Of a stretch of 64,000 nt of DNA, positions 34,180 through 45,330 are shown piece by piece; the stretch's first letter is position 1, and the number at the start of each line of letters is the position of its first letter. The notes beneath the pieces were generated by a model. It ran no database searches. It saw only the letters and a list, made by a program, of their open reading frames with translations, and had not been told where the DNA came from. A program made the translations under genes and the position numbers. Source of the stretch: Ganoderma boninense (Eukaryota; Basidiomycota; Agaricomycetes; Polyporales; Polyporaceae); contig CM035311.1 in assembly GCA_002900995.3 (NCBI GenBank), positions 558,001 through 622,000 of the forward strand. Reading direction: 5' to 3'.

Positions 34180-36539
34180 TTACGGAGGCGGTTGTGTCTG
34201 AGTGGTAGCATTTGAGTTTGCTATGGACGCCTCGTACTCCGGGCAGAGATTGTACCATTCCTCTGCAAAAGCGCGCGGAGTTAGATGAGTGAGGTGATTG
34301 TTGGCTCGCCACAAGAGAGGTACTTACTAGGGGCAACGTCCACAAACGACGTGTCGCGGACGTCTTCGGCGAAAACGACCGCGAGCCCGCCAGACAAGTG
34401 CCAGTCGATGTGGCAATGGAACAACCACGGCCCCGGGTTGTCAGTCTGCCAGGATGGTCGGTCAGATACCTTGGATCCTGTGAATTGAGATGCATAGCTG
34501 TAGGGCTACTCACCCTAAAGCGGATCGTGACGTTGTCGTTCCCGAGCCCGGTGCTCACGACGTCGCGCTTGATAGGGTTCACGTAGTTAGGCGTTGTCTG
34601 ACCCGCGCTCCGGACGACAGAGAATGCATGCTGTAGGACGGAACGGCGGTATCAGCACCTTGCCTGATACGAAGGACATGAAGATGAGGGAATACATACC
34701 CCGTGCAAGTGGAACGGGTGCGGCCCGCCGACAGCCAGCGGCGGGACGGTCAACTCGATCGTAGCGTTCCTGGGAAGACCGTACACGCTTCCGGCGGGGA
34801 GGAGGTCTTGTGCCTTCTGGGCGCCGCTCAGGATCTGCAAGAGTACGGGAACTGACGGGGACTGGAGCGGAACGCCGTTTATGTTGAACGGGGTCTGGCT
34901 GCCGTTGTCCTAAAACACGGGTGAGTTACGCCAAGCAGGAGTGGTGTTGACCAGAGAAGGCTCACGAATCCCAGGACGAGGTTAAGAGCATAATCCACAC
35001 CGCCGACATAAGGCTTTCCAGGCTGTGGGGTGTCCATCATCTCAGAATGTCTCACGAAAGCGTCGATGCGAATCGGACGTACCGCAGCAGGGTCCTCCAA
35101 AGAATGCAAGTTGTACTCGAAGAGTGGGTTTCTACTCTTCGCCTCCTGCTCGCAAGGTTCCTCTTCCGGAGCGCCGTCGTACCGAAGGATAGCAGAGTTG
35201 ATCCCGCCCGCGTATCCCAAGCTCCTGTTGTCCGCCATTGAATCGGGAAGAGCACGAATCCAGTAGTTGTCGACCGGCTGGTTCGCCTCCAGCTGTTCCG
35301 TTCACGTTAGCACCAAGCCGCAAATAAAGAAATGCGTGCAATCGTGAGGACGAACTCACCACAAACGAGTACCGCTGTGCCACAAATATCTGGATCTCGT
35401 CAACTGCCAAGGGCTCGGAGTTTTGGCCGTCGGCTTCAATGATGGTCACCGAGTGCCCAGCGATCGTGAAGTTGTAGTTCGGGGCGCACGCGATGTTGAG
35501 CAGCCGGAACCGGTAGCTGTGAGGCGCAACATGGCGACGTCAAGCCCAAGTCATCGTTGCCAACTATTAAAGCTACGCACCGCTTCCCGTGCGTGACTTT
35601 GATGACTGCCAGTTCCGCGTTCAAGTTTCCAAACCAACGGCCCGCGCCATTGATCAAGTTCGAATCGGCCCGCCTGAAAACACGACCACAATAAAGTTAA
35701 AGCTAACTCGTCCCGCGACTGCATACGTTTGACGTACGGTGGGCCGCCGCGAGTCAACACGTAGGGAGAGGCGAGATGATACCAATCCGCTAGCGTGATT
35801 ATGGTACTGTCTATAGCATAATGAGTACGGTATGAACAGAGGGTCGATATCCATACATGCTCGCGTACCGTCATCGACGTCGTAGAGGTGGGCGTGGGGA
35901 TCGTGCTTGTCGTAAATAACCAGGGGGCCGCGCAGTCCGTCGCAATATTGGTTACTGAGGTGACTGTGGTACCAGTACGTGCCTGATGGTACTACGTCTC
36001 AGCCTCCGAACTAAGGTGATAGAGGAGACTGTACACGTACCCGTGATGCCTGTCGAATCGAAGTCGTATTCAAAGCAGTTTCCAGACGTGATGGGGCACT
36101 GGTTGATGAACGCGGCGCCGTCTGCCCAGTTCGTAGTGTGTTGCAGGATACCATGCCAATGCTGTAGGACAGCATTCAGTATCTGCCGCTGACACGAAAA
36201 CGTGAGCAACGCTTACGATGCTAGTGCCAGTCAGCATTGTCGTGTTTGTGAGCTCATCCTTGACGTTGATCTTGAAGTTATCGCCCTGCCGCGAATTTAA
36301 AGCGTGAGTGATGAATTACTGTGAATGGACTGAACAACACGTCGTACCGTGTAGCCAGAGATCACGGGCCCGGGGAAAGTGCCACCAGCGAGGACAGCAT
36401 TGCGGGGAACGCCGTCCGGGGAGACAGGTCTGTTGACAATCTCGAGATCAGTAACAGGGCCGATCGCAGCCAGAGCGGGGCGGATGATGGTGGATAGCGC
36501 AAGAACCGCGGCGGCGGTGTATGAGTTGCAGTTGACCAT
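34180..36539 (-). CDS. laccase B (multicopper oxidase, Leu axial position)
   Basis: Secreted laccase in 13 exons with consistent GT-AG introns. The start at 36539 opens a signal peptide ([16 protein letters not shown]..) followed by [12 protein letters not shown]. The copper motifs are L1 HWHGILQ, L2 [15 protein letters not shown]3 HPFHLHG and L4 [12 protein letters not shown], with Leu ten residues after the Cys. The protein ends [17 protein letters not shown] followed by a short Thr/Gln/Pro tail. Its intron positions and sequence (for instance [20 protein letters not shown]) match laccase C closely, so B and C are a tandem pair. No defect was found. Confidence 0.94.
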
Positions 36540-36993
36540 GACAGGTAGCAGTTCGGCAAAGAGGGAGCGGAAGTACAGGTAGGTGGGTGGATGGGTACGG
36601 GATGGGCAGTCATCTTGTCACTCGTTCCTTACTTTTAAGAGGTTCATGTGCGGAATTGTTGTGGTTTAGTCCAAGAGCGCATCGAGGGCGCTGTTGGAGT
36701 CCGATATTCAGCTTCCGCCATTTGTGGATACCAGGAGAGGGGCCATTGAAGCACGGCCTGGCGGACATGCGAACCCACACATGTTGTGACGATTGTGCGG
36801 TGAAGCATACAGCGTGGTTGCTGGACCCGGCGTGCTACGCTGGTATGCACCGGTAAGGCGTGAACTGACGAACAACGTCGTCTACTGATTCGATGTAAGA
36901 TAGAAGACTCACCCAAATCCTGATTCTAATGCAGCCCAGCTCATCGCCACGGACGTTGAGGTGGAGGAAGACAGGCAGAGCCACAATGCGGTG

Positions 36994-37332
36994 ATGTCTA
37001 GATCAAGGCAAGACAGACAGGGGAAAGGACGTAGTCGGAAAGAAAGCTGTGAACCCTACGTGGACCCACTATTCCGAGTCGACCACAGCCACGGCGATCT
37101 TGAATCGGTCCGCCAAGGATCTGGCGGTGGATATGTGTGGGATCCGCCAACGTCGGAAGCCTATTTTATTATGACCGACGATGATGACCGACAGACGGAG
37201 TTGCCGGAGCTGCCCCTACGAGATGGTGCAAGTGGATACTTGACGACTTCGCGTGGAGAATGGAAGAGAAAAGCGATTGGGAGCACGGAAGGTGCCGCTG
37301 AAGAGTTCGAAAGCTTGGCGGTGAGAGCATAA
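36994..37332 (+). CDS. possible small hydrophilic protein or last exon
   Basis: An open frame of 113 codons from ATG 36994 to TAA 37332. It is rich in charged residues, with a compositionally protein-like stretch YVWDPPTSEAYFIMTDDDD. There is no domain, signal peptide or clear upstream exon. It could be the tail of a larger gene or chance. Confidence 0.25.
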   Translation: MSRSRQDRQGKGRSRKESCEPYVDPLFRVDHSHGDLESVRQGSGGGYVWDPPTSEAYFIMTDDDDRQTELPELPLRDGASGYLTTSRGEWKRKAIGSTEGAAEEFESLAVRA

Positions 37333-37538
37333 GATGGAGAAGCGCTTAGACAAAACCTAAACACTAAGATAATGGACCACCGACATACCTTCCTTCAGGC
37401 TTTAGGCCTCGTGACCAGTCCAACCGAATCGCAGGCCTCAAACCCTGTCACTTCATTCTCTTCTGCACGATCGGCGGTAAATCTCAATTCCTTGAGTGAG
37501 CTCGCCCGCAACACCACATGGTCCTCTGCCCTTCGCTG

Positions 37539-37763
37539 TCATCTCTTGAGTGTTCTGCCCTGTTGACCTGCCATGTTCGCGGAAGTAGATGAGGCCTGCG
37601 TCACTTGCGAATCAGGCTGGACGGCCGCGCGCATAATCACCAGGGGACCCATGCAAGCAACGCTGAGCAAAATTATACCGATGAAAGCAAGGGATAGGAC
37701 ACCCTGGCATGACGCAACCACGCCCCTTCCCTGTACTCGTCCTCTCCGCCGTTCAGAACCCAT
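37539..37763 (-). CDS. possible small single-span membrane protein
   Basis: An open frame of 74 codons. A basic N-terminus is followed by one hydrophobic segment of about 22 residues (GVLSLAFIGIILLSVACMGP) and a Ser/Thr/Gln tail. Nothing else supports it: no homologue known to me, and no recognisable promoter or splicing. Confidence 0.25.
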   Translation of the reverse strand: MGSERRRGRVQGRGVVASCQGVLSLAFIGIILLSVACMGPLVIMRAAVQPDSQVTQASSTSANMAGQQGRTLKR

Positions 37764-38188
37764 CCTGCTACCTTCCTAAGTTCACCGCGAATCACCGCCC
37801 GACTCTACCTGTGGAATGATCACTTTTCATTTCTCATCATTGAAGAACCACGCAATGGCTTTCATGACATCTTCATAATCTATACATACCTAACCAATCC
37901 ACGAGTTTTCAGTTCCACCGGAATACTAGAATCAGACACTCGAGGACCCACCTGCCTGGAGATGTAGCGACCTGAGCCTCTTGCACTGCAAAGTCTGGAC
38001 CTGCTCCTTCGAAACACTTAGCTTTTCACACGTTCGTACGGTGGGTCGTTGAGTGTATAGTATGCAAGGATCGACGATGAAAGATAGCAGAAAGATAACA
38101 TGTTGGGAAGTGTACATCTGCCGTGACGGTGCAGCGCTCCGCGAGTTCCCGGCGGCTTGCTGGCTCTCCCAGTTTGGGTTGCATGCAA

Positions 38189-38206
38189 CACGAGGCTACC
38201 AAACGC
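38189..38206 (+). repeat. dispersed 18-base motif, copy 1
   Basis: ACGAGGCTACCAAACGCC, identical to 43462-43479 and with four further matching bases on the left. Related shorter copies are near 38832 (ATGAGGCTACCAAACCCC) and 21258 (ACGAGGCTACCAGACTCC). All are on the plus strand in non-coding sequence. Confidence 0.7.
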
Positions 38207-39589
38207 CACGCGCGCCTAAATCTCACGCAGGGATTTTATCGGAAACCGAAACAGTTTTGGATGTCAAGTATCATAAATGAAATATGCAATAGAAGATACA
38301 ATCATGCAGGATAAAAGGAGTAGAGGAGTATAGCATAGGCGGAGGATAATGCCCGAGCCGCTCCAGCCTCAAGTAGCCCCCCAACGCCCCGATTTCGCAT
38401 AGTAACACAAAGCCAGAGATAAGTAAACCGCCGGAAATTCAGGCATGATAGCAAAACAATAGCGAAACAGACTATAACTTCGGAACGTGAAACTCCGACA
38501 TCATCAAAGCCACTAAGACGGAAGGGACTTGCTGCGCACCACCGACTCGAAGTTGCGAATTCACTGCAACTGCTCCGAGAGCTTGGTCTAGGCCAAGCGC
38601 AGAGCCCGATCCCGAGTCAAAGGCGAGGAGGCGTTGTACTACGACGCCCTGACTATTGGGGACCGGTGGCTAGGCAAGCGCGGGCCTTGCCGTCAGACCA
38701 CGCTAGTATGCGAGGTCTTGAACATGATCACGGTCCGGACAGATCTGAGAATGTGCGCAAGCGGAGCTAGTTTGCATGGGATGTTGGCTTCCGTCCCTCG
38801 CTGGATTTGACGGCATCGAACAACTTAAACATGAGGCTACCAAACCCCTGACCATAAATCCTACGACCAGACGTGCAAGGCCTTCAGGCCTGATGTTTGT
38901 AAACTCCACTATAGGTCCACCCCTGACCTCCGTCTAGATCAAACCCAAGTGCTGATAGCAACCTTGAGCTATGCCCCTGTAGAAAGGAAGAAGCAAAGCG
39001 TTTCAGAAGCTACCCTGTGTTTGTGTTTTAATCACCCATCCAATCCAATCATCTGTTGCGAGGTTACACCATCGTCAGGGACAGTTGCTCTCATATAAGT
39101 AGGATCCCTATGTCGAACTCCTATGGGCAATCTCCCGCGTACGCGGAAGGACCGTAGGCATTGCAGCCGAATACGAAATACAAACTGTAACAGGAGCCCA
39201 CCCGAATCCCTTTTTAACAAGCTCGTAAGGGTCTATGCGGTGCAGGTAATGGGCGACAGAAGAGAACGAATCAGCATGAAGACGAGGCATGCGTGAATGG
39301 CATGATAAACAGAAAGCATGCCGAAAGAGGGGAAGGCCAGAGAGCGAAGGAAAACAGAGCGAACGCAAGGGCCAGGTGATAGATAGATCGAAGACTGTAC
39401 AGAAGCAAGGCGCCTGTCCCTCAAACCCGTCCAAAAATACAACAGTGGTCACACAAAGCCCAACTAAAAGCAACAGCGGGGGCGTTCGTTCCGAGACGCC
39501 GGACCCCGGCGTGGTCAGAGCTTTCCAAACCAGTCAGAACTCGCGGTCAAAGCAATAACACAGACACAACAATGGCGTAGCGGCACCCG

Positions 39590-41995
39590 CTACGCCGACG
39601 ACTGCACCCCTCCCAGCGCCCGATCACGTGCAAGGGATGCCTCGTACTCCGGGCACAGGTTGTACCACTCCGCTACACGACGACGGTAATCAGCCCGAGC
39701 TCGCAGCCGCACCACGCCGTAGACAGCGGCACTCACCAGGCGCGGGGTCCACGGACGAGACGTCGGGGACGTCCTCCGCGAACACGACCGCCATGCCCAC
39801 GGCCAGGTGCCAGTCGACGTGGCAGTGGAGGAACCAGGGGCCGGGGTTGTCCGTCTGCGATTCCGAGAGGGCAACCAATGAGGACCAGGATCAGGTAGAG
39901 ACGCGATGAAAATGAGGAACGAGGACGGTTTCGAGATTGGACTGTTCACTCACCGTGAAGCGGATCGTGACGTTGTCGCCCGCAGACCCGGTGCTCACGA
40001 CGTCACGCTTGATGGGATTCACGTAGTTCGCCACGGCCTGTCCCGCGCTCCGGACGACTGAGAAGGTGTGCTGCAGCACAATCACGATCTGGACGTCAGG
40101 CCCCATGGACAGATCACCGCGTGCGAAGCCCGAGTGCGTAAGTGCGTACCCCGTGCAAATGGAACGCGTGCGAGGCGACAGTGGTGCTTGTCTGTGGAAT
40201 GGTGAGCTCCACCGATGCGTTTCGGGGGAGGCCGTACACGCTCCCTTTCGGGAGGAGGTCCTGCGCCCGCGCGGCGCCGCTCAGGATGCTCAAGAGTATG
40301 GGGACAGACGGCGATACGAACGGGGCGCCGTTGACGGTGAAGCTGGCTGGGGCCGTAGCATTTGGGGGATTCTGTGGCTCTGATGAGTTCAATCCATGCC
40401 TCGGTGACGTATAAAACGTCAAGACGTACGAAGCCCAAGTCCAGGTTAAGAGCATAATCGACACCGCCAACATAAGGCTCCCCAGGCTGTTCATAATCGA
40501 GCAAGTTAGGTTCCCTTACGAGCGCGAGACAAAAGAGACATACTGCCGCAGGGTCCGTCAGGGCGCGCAGATTGTACTCGCGGAGAGGGTTGGTGCTGTT
40601 AACGATGCCCTGAGTCGGCTCCAGGTCCGGCGCACCGACATACCGCAGGATGGCCGAATTGATACCGTTAGCGGACCCCAAGGCACTATCGTTCAGCATC
40701 GCGCTCGGGAGAGCCCGGATCCAGTAGTTGTCTACCGGCTGGTTTGCTTCCAGCTGGCCGCGCCCGAGTGAGCCCAATGACGCCCAATGCAGCGGCCCAC
40801 TTACCACGAACGAATACCGCTGGCCCATGAAGATCTGGATCTCGTCGACAGTCAAGGGTTCTGAACTCTGGCTGTCGGCTTCGATGACGGTCATGGCGTG
40901 TCCGGCGATCGTGAAAGTGTAGTCGGCGTCGCAGGCCATGTTAAGCAGCCGGAACCGATACCTAAGGAAGCAAACCGTCGCCGTCAGGTGGACCGGGTGC
41001 CATTGAGCGTGAGCGTACTCAGGACGCACCGCTTCCCTTGAGTGACCGCGACGACTGCCAGCTCCGCGGTAGGATCACCGTACCAGCGACCCCTGCCATT
41101 GATGAGCGTTGAATCCGCCCTCCTATAAACCCACGCCAGAGATTGGTCTTCGTCCATCCTGATGGGGGCAACTAAGAACTTACGGGATACGACTCCGAGT
41201 GGTCACAAACGCAGATGCAACGTGATACCAATCGGCCAGCGTGATGATCGTGCTGTCTGGGAAATGGTAAGTTGCACAGCGGCCTAGGATCGAAGCACCG
41301 CTTGCGTACCGTCGTCAACATCGTAAAGGTCAACATGAGGGTCGTCCTTGTCGTACAGAATGAGCGGGCCACGCAGTCCGTCACAGTACTGAGTTTGCAG
41401 ATGGCTGTGGTACCAATACGTTCCTAGTCACCGTTGCGCGTTTCAGTTCGCACTTACTTCGAGCTCGAAGTGTGGGTGCAGGCACATACCTGATATGCCT
41501 GTGGTGTCGAACTGGTATTCAAACGACTGTCCCGATGTGATAGGGCACTGAGTCACGAAGGCGACGCCGTCTGCCCAGTTCGTTTTGTGCTGCTGAATCC
41601 CGTGCCAGTGCTGCCGGACATCGGTGAACTACGGGCACTGCAATTGAGAGTGTGCGGCCGACGCGGACTTACGATGGTCGTGGCCGTCAACATCGTGGCG
41701 TTGTCGAGCTCGTCCTGAACGTTGATCTTAAAGAAGTCTCCCTACGAGCATCCCCAATCATGAGCGAACGTTTCTGGTGATGAAAACCGCGAAATGTACA
41801 TACTACGTAGCCAGATATCACCGGCCCGGGGAAGATTCCGTCGGCGAGGACAGCATTGCGGGGCACACCGTCTGGAGAGATGAGCTTGTTGATGATGGGC
41901 AGACTAGCGACAGGACCGATAGCAGCGGAAGTGCGTCGAACAATTGTAGCTAGTACGACGACAGAAATGCAGGTAAATGGATTGGTCTTGACCAT
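39590..41995 (-). CDS. laccase C (multicopper oxidase, Met axial position)
   Basis: Secreted laccase in 13 exons, structured like laccase B. I chose ATG 41995 ([19 protein letters not shown], signal peptide) over an upstream TTG. The copper motifs are L1 HWHGIQQ, L2 [15 protein letters not shown]3 HAFHLHG (Ala where Pro is usual) and L4 [12 protein letters not shown], with Met ten residues after the Cys. All ten copper-binding His and the Cys are kept, so it should fold an active site; Met at the axial position is linked to lower redox potential. It ends [19 protein letters not shown] and a short tail. It is probably a tandem duplicate with B. A TATATA box lies about 270 bases upstream. Confidence 0.94.
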
Positions 41996-42260
41996 GACAA
42001 CTTGCAAGCCGGTAAAGAATGGAGAGAGCTGCAGGGATAGCGCAGATAGCGGTCTTCGTCGCCTTCTAGACAGCCACTCGGGCTCCGAGCAAACAAGTCA
42101 AGGCTGGAGAGGACATCGAACGGAAAGATATAGACCACAACTTGCACTCTGAAGACAGGAGTTGGCCAGATCAGGGGAGAACCCTGCTCAGCCATTGGAT
42201 AGGCAGGAGTAGTAGTGAGGAGTCTATGGCCCGGCGAAACAAGGTCCTGATTATGCGGGG

Positions 42261-42267
42261 TATATAT
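42261..42267 (-). promoter_or_regulatory. TATA-like box, possible laccase C promoter
   Basis: TATATA on the minus strand about 266 bases upstream of the laccase C start, within the 356-base spacer to the CCDC137-like gene. The distance implies a long leader or a spliced 5' untranslated region, so the assignment is tentative. Confidence 0.35.
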
Positions 42268-42351
42268 GTCCCTGAAGCGACGAGTGTGTGAGGGCCTGAA
42301 GGGGGCAGAATCAGGGAAACGGAAACCCTTACACAAATCCCGCACCCGCAA

Positions 42352-43299
42352 TTAGACAACTGTCTTTCCTTTCTTCATCTCCCGATACAGCCTGATCGCG
42401 CGCTCGCGCTCCTCTTCCATCATCGCCTTCTGCGCCATCGACAACACGCCCTCCTTCAGCGAGCTCGCTTCCGTGCCCTTCCCCGCCCTTCGCATCGCGG
42501 CAAGTTTCTTCGCCTTCCTCGGAAGCTTCTTCAGTTCCGGCGGAGCCTCCGCAACGTCGTTCAGGCGCCTTGGCGCAGACGTGTCCACCTTCTCGAAATC
42601 CCTCGGCTCGGCCCCCTCCCGCCTTTCCCGTGCACCTGTCCGGCCGCCTTCATCCTCCGACCCCGACTCCGCCCTCGCGCCTGCCTTTCCGCGCGACTTC
42701 GACGATGCGCCCGCACCTGCCCCCTCCCCACCCTTCCCTTTCGCAAGCTCCTCCCTCTTGACCTGTCGCGTCCGCGCGGACGACGCCTGCATCGCTTCGC
42801 GAATCGAAGGACGCATCGAGTCCTCCACCCGTCTGAGGGCGCAGCGCCCGCCGAACCGTCTCAGAGAAAAGACGAGCACATGCAGCACTGTGTACGGACG
42901 CACCTATTGAAGTGGGCCATCGACTCCCCCGGCATGATGCGCAGCTCCGTCTTCCCCCTCCCCTTCTTCTGCTCCTCTCCGCCGTCCCTCTTCAGCCTCT
43001 TGCGGGACGGCCCGTCTCCCTGGCTCTCGTCCGTGCCCTTCCTCTTCCGCTCCGCCCACTCCTGCTGGACCTTCGCCGCGTTGAGCACGCGCGCAACGCT
43101 CTTCGGAATGCCCTCGTCCTCAATCGCCCTCCGCGCTCCTGGGGCGACATTGGCCCCGCTGCCAGCCGTCGCAGAACGAACCGACGAAAACCGATCAGAT
43201 TTTTCCGCACGCGTGCACGTCTGAGAGCCAGCGACAGCTTACATACGATTCAGACCGATTCCTTTCACGCACCGAGCGTTTCGCGCGCTTGTGAGGCAT
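42352..43299 (-). CDS. small basic CCDC137-like nuclear protein
   Basis: Exons 43299-43247, 43158-42904 and 42832-42352 join in phase to 262 residues. The N-terminus MPHKRAKRSVRERNRSESGA and the following IPKSVARVLNAAKVQQEW are typical of a conserved fungal family. Then come a Lys/Arg-rich stretch, the motif MPGESMAHFNRRVEDSMRP, an acidic/Gly-rich linker, and a basic C-terminus ending in a predicted helix of charged residues. The composition suggests a nucleolar or chromatin-associated protein. Fungal members are often labelled CCDC137-like or, misleadingly, urease accessory protein. The gene model is firm; the family name is from memory and the function is unknown. Confidence 0.8.
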
Positions 43300-45330
43300 C
43301 TCGAGTTCGAGTGGATGTATGCGCCGTGGGGAGGGAGGGGGTGGTAGCGGTCAGAGATGGCTGCAGCGAAAAGCGACAAAGCCTCCGTTCTCAGCTATGA
43401 TCAGTTTGCCGCCGGAGATCCAAGCGCCCCCGATCTCCATCCGAATTCGGACAAGGCCAACACGAGGCTACCAAACGCCTCATTGGCGCTTAAACCGCCT
43501 CTCCAATTGACATGCCGTTCAGCATCGTGTGGCGTGTAACGTATGCCCCAGCGCACCCCACAAAAACGCCGATCGATCCTTGAAAGCTCCATTTAATGAT
43601 ATATTCCGGGGGAGTTCCCCACGGGACTCCGCGATCCGTGGGCCGGCGCCGCTCTTGTCTTGTCGAGCGAAACACAAGACTCCAGATCGACCCCACCACA
43701 CGTGTCCCCGCGCTCACACAAGACAAAGCTCGCGTCTCAGGAACCAGAAGCATCCGCGATCCCCGCACGCACACAGCCGCCTGATCTGCGTTCTTGTCTC
43801 TGCGAAGCTTATAAGCCAGCCTAGTCCTTAGCGCTTAGCGGCTAGCCGTTTGCTTGGGTCCGAGTCCCGCAGGCCTGGGTAGGGTCAGGTCGAGTCTCTT
43901 CGCGCTATGAGTGCGGTCTGTGTTGCACCCTGCAATTTAGGCCACGCTCATAGCTCGAGGTTACTCGTGTCGGTGGACAGCCAGCCGTGCTGGGTCGTCC
44001 ACTGCACCATGATGCACGAGTACGTACGCACACGCACCTCGTCAACCGACACTGGCACTGACGCATGGCGAGCGCTGGGGCTCACATCGCTCACAGAGAA
44101 ACAGTCCGCAGTCCGAAACGAAGCATCTTTGTATACGAGCGAGAGATCAAGGGTCTTGGCACAGGCGATGGGATGGGGTGATGATACACGTCTATAGATC
44201 GGCGAATGGGGACGGGGACGGGGACGGGAGGGGAGCGAGAGTGGATGAGAGCAACAGCAACAGCACAACGTTCGATGAACACCAACACGGACACGGACAC
44301 GGACGCGAAGATGAAGGTGGGATGGAGCTCGAGCAAGCCAGGGTCGGGGTCGGGGTCGGGGTGAATTGCGTAGCACAGGCAAAGTGACATCGATGCGCGA
44401 GGTGGAGAAGAAAAAAAGCAAAAAAGAGCAAAAGCAAAAGGGGGAGGGGTAAAAGAGAAGAGCAGGGAATATTTCGAGTTCGATTGATTCCAGGCGCAGA
44501 GGACAAAGACAGGCGATCGAGTGAGCGGAGATGAGGCAACTGTAACGAAGCAGGAACGGGTCCGAGTCAGGGGGAGGGGGAGCGAAGAAGAAGGACGGTG
44601 AGTGACTCCGAAAGAGAAAGGACAGGCGCGGGGAGGGGGGGGGACGAGCGAGCCTCTGCCAAACCAACCAACCAACCAGAACCCAAAGTTCGCGAAGTCC
44701 GGGGTACGTAAGGGCTCGGAGCGCCTGCGGTGCTCGGGAGGCGCAGCGAAGGCAAGAGGTAAATGACACAGAAACGGGCGGCGGGTAAGTGGAACGCGAG
44801 GCATGAGGACAGGAGCAGGAAGACAGAGGAGGGCCGAGGAGCGGAGAAGTCGAGGGACGAGGAGATGGGATGATGCAGTCAAGGAGCGTGTGTGGTGTGT
44901 GTGTGTTGATGGAATGATACAGATGGTAGATGGGAGCGACAACTAGCAAGCATTGTGAAAGGAATGGCGGGTACACGCTCGCGCGCGCAAGGCAAACGGG
45001 GCAGCAATGGGATCGGATCGGACGGGTATCTACGTAGCGCAGATGAGAGGGCGTCGCTCGAACGGAGGCACGTCACGAACACAAACACGAAGATGAAGAC
45101 CGACACGGGAGGGGGCAGTGGTACACAGAACAGGGGATCGTCCATCGTCCAAGAAGCACGGAAGCACAGGCGCCGGAAGCGCAACAACCTCCACCCAACA
45201 GATGGGGCTGGGCGCGATGCACAATCCCGCACACGAAACGAAAGCAAACAAAGCAGGGCGCGAACGCCGTTTTTGGCCGGTCAGGTCGTTCTCGGCGACG
45301 ACGAGCAGCATCGAGGCGAGGCGAGTGCTC
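43300..45330. other. purine/pyrimidine-biased spacer with simple repeats
   Basis: It lies between the CCDC137-like gene start and the stop of the HSF-type gene. From about 44.2 to 44.9 kb the plus strand is strongly purine-rich, giving long but meaningless Ser/Pro ORFs on the minus strand. It holds GGGGAC and GGGTCG repeats, a GACACG run near 44290, and a GT repeat near 44890. No gene is seen. Confidence 0.5.
43462..43479 (+). repeat. dispersed 18-base motif, copy 2
   Basis: The same ACGAGGCTACCAAACGCC word as at 38189, just upstream of the CCDC137-like gene. Sequence beyond the word is only weakly similar between the two sites. Confidence 0.7.

Larger units (their letters stand above)
36540..39589. 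other. 3 kb between laccases B and C
   Basis: It holds the laccase B promoter and 3' flank of laccase C. Two small low-confidence ORFs are listed separately. A dispersed 18-base motif lies at about 38189, with a partial copy near 38832. The remainder shows nothing I can name. Confidence 0.45.

Noticed and set aside
44880..44910. GT-rich dinucleotide run as a telomere-like or regulatory signal
   Set aside because: Too short and irregular; ordinary microsatellite.
43948..44976. 342-codon minus-strand ORF rich in Ser/Pro/Phe
   Set aside because: It comes from a purine-biased repeat tract read on the opposite strand; it lacks domain or splice support.
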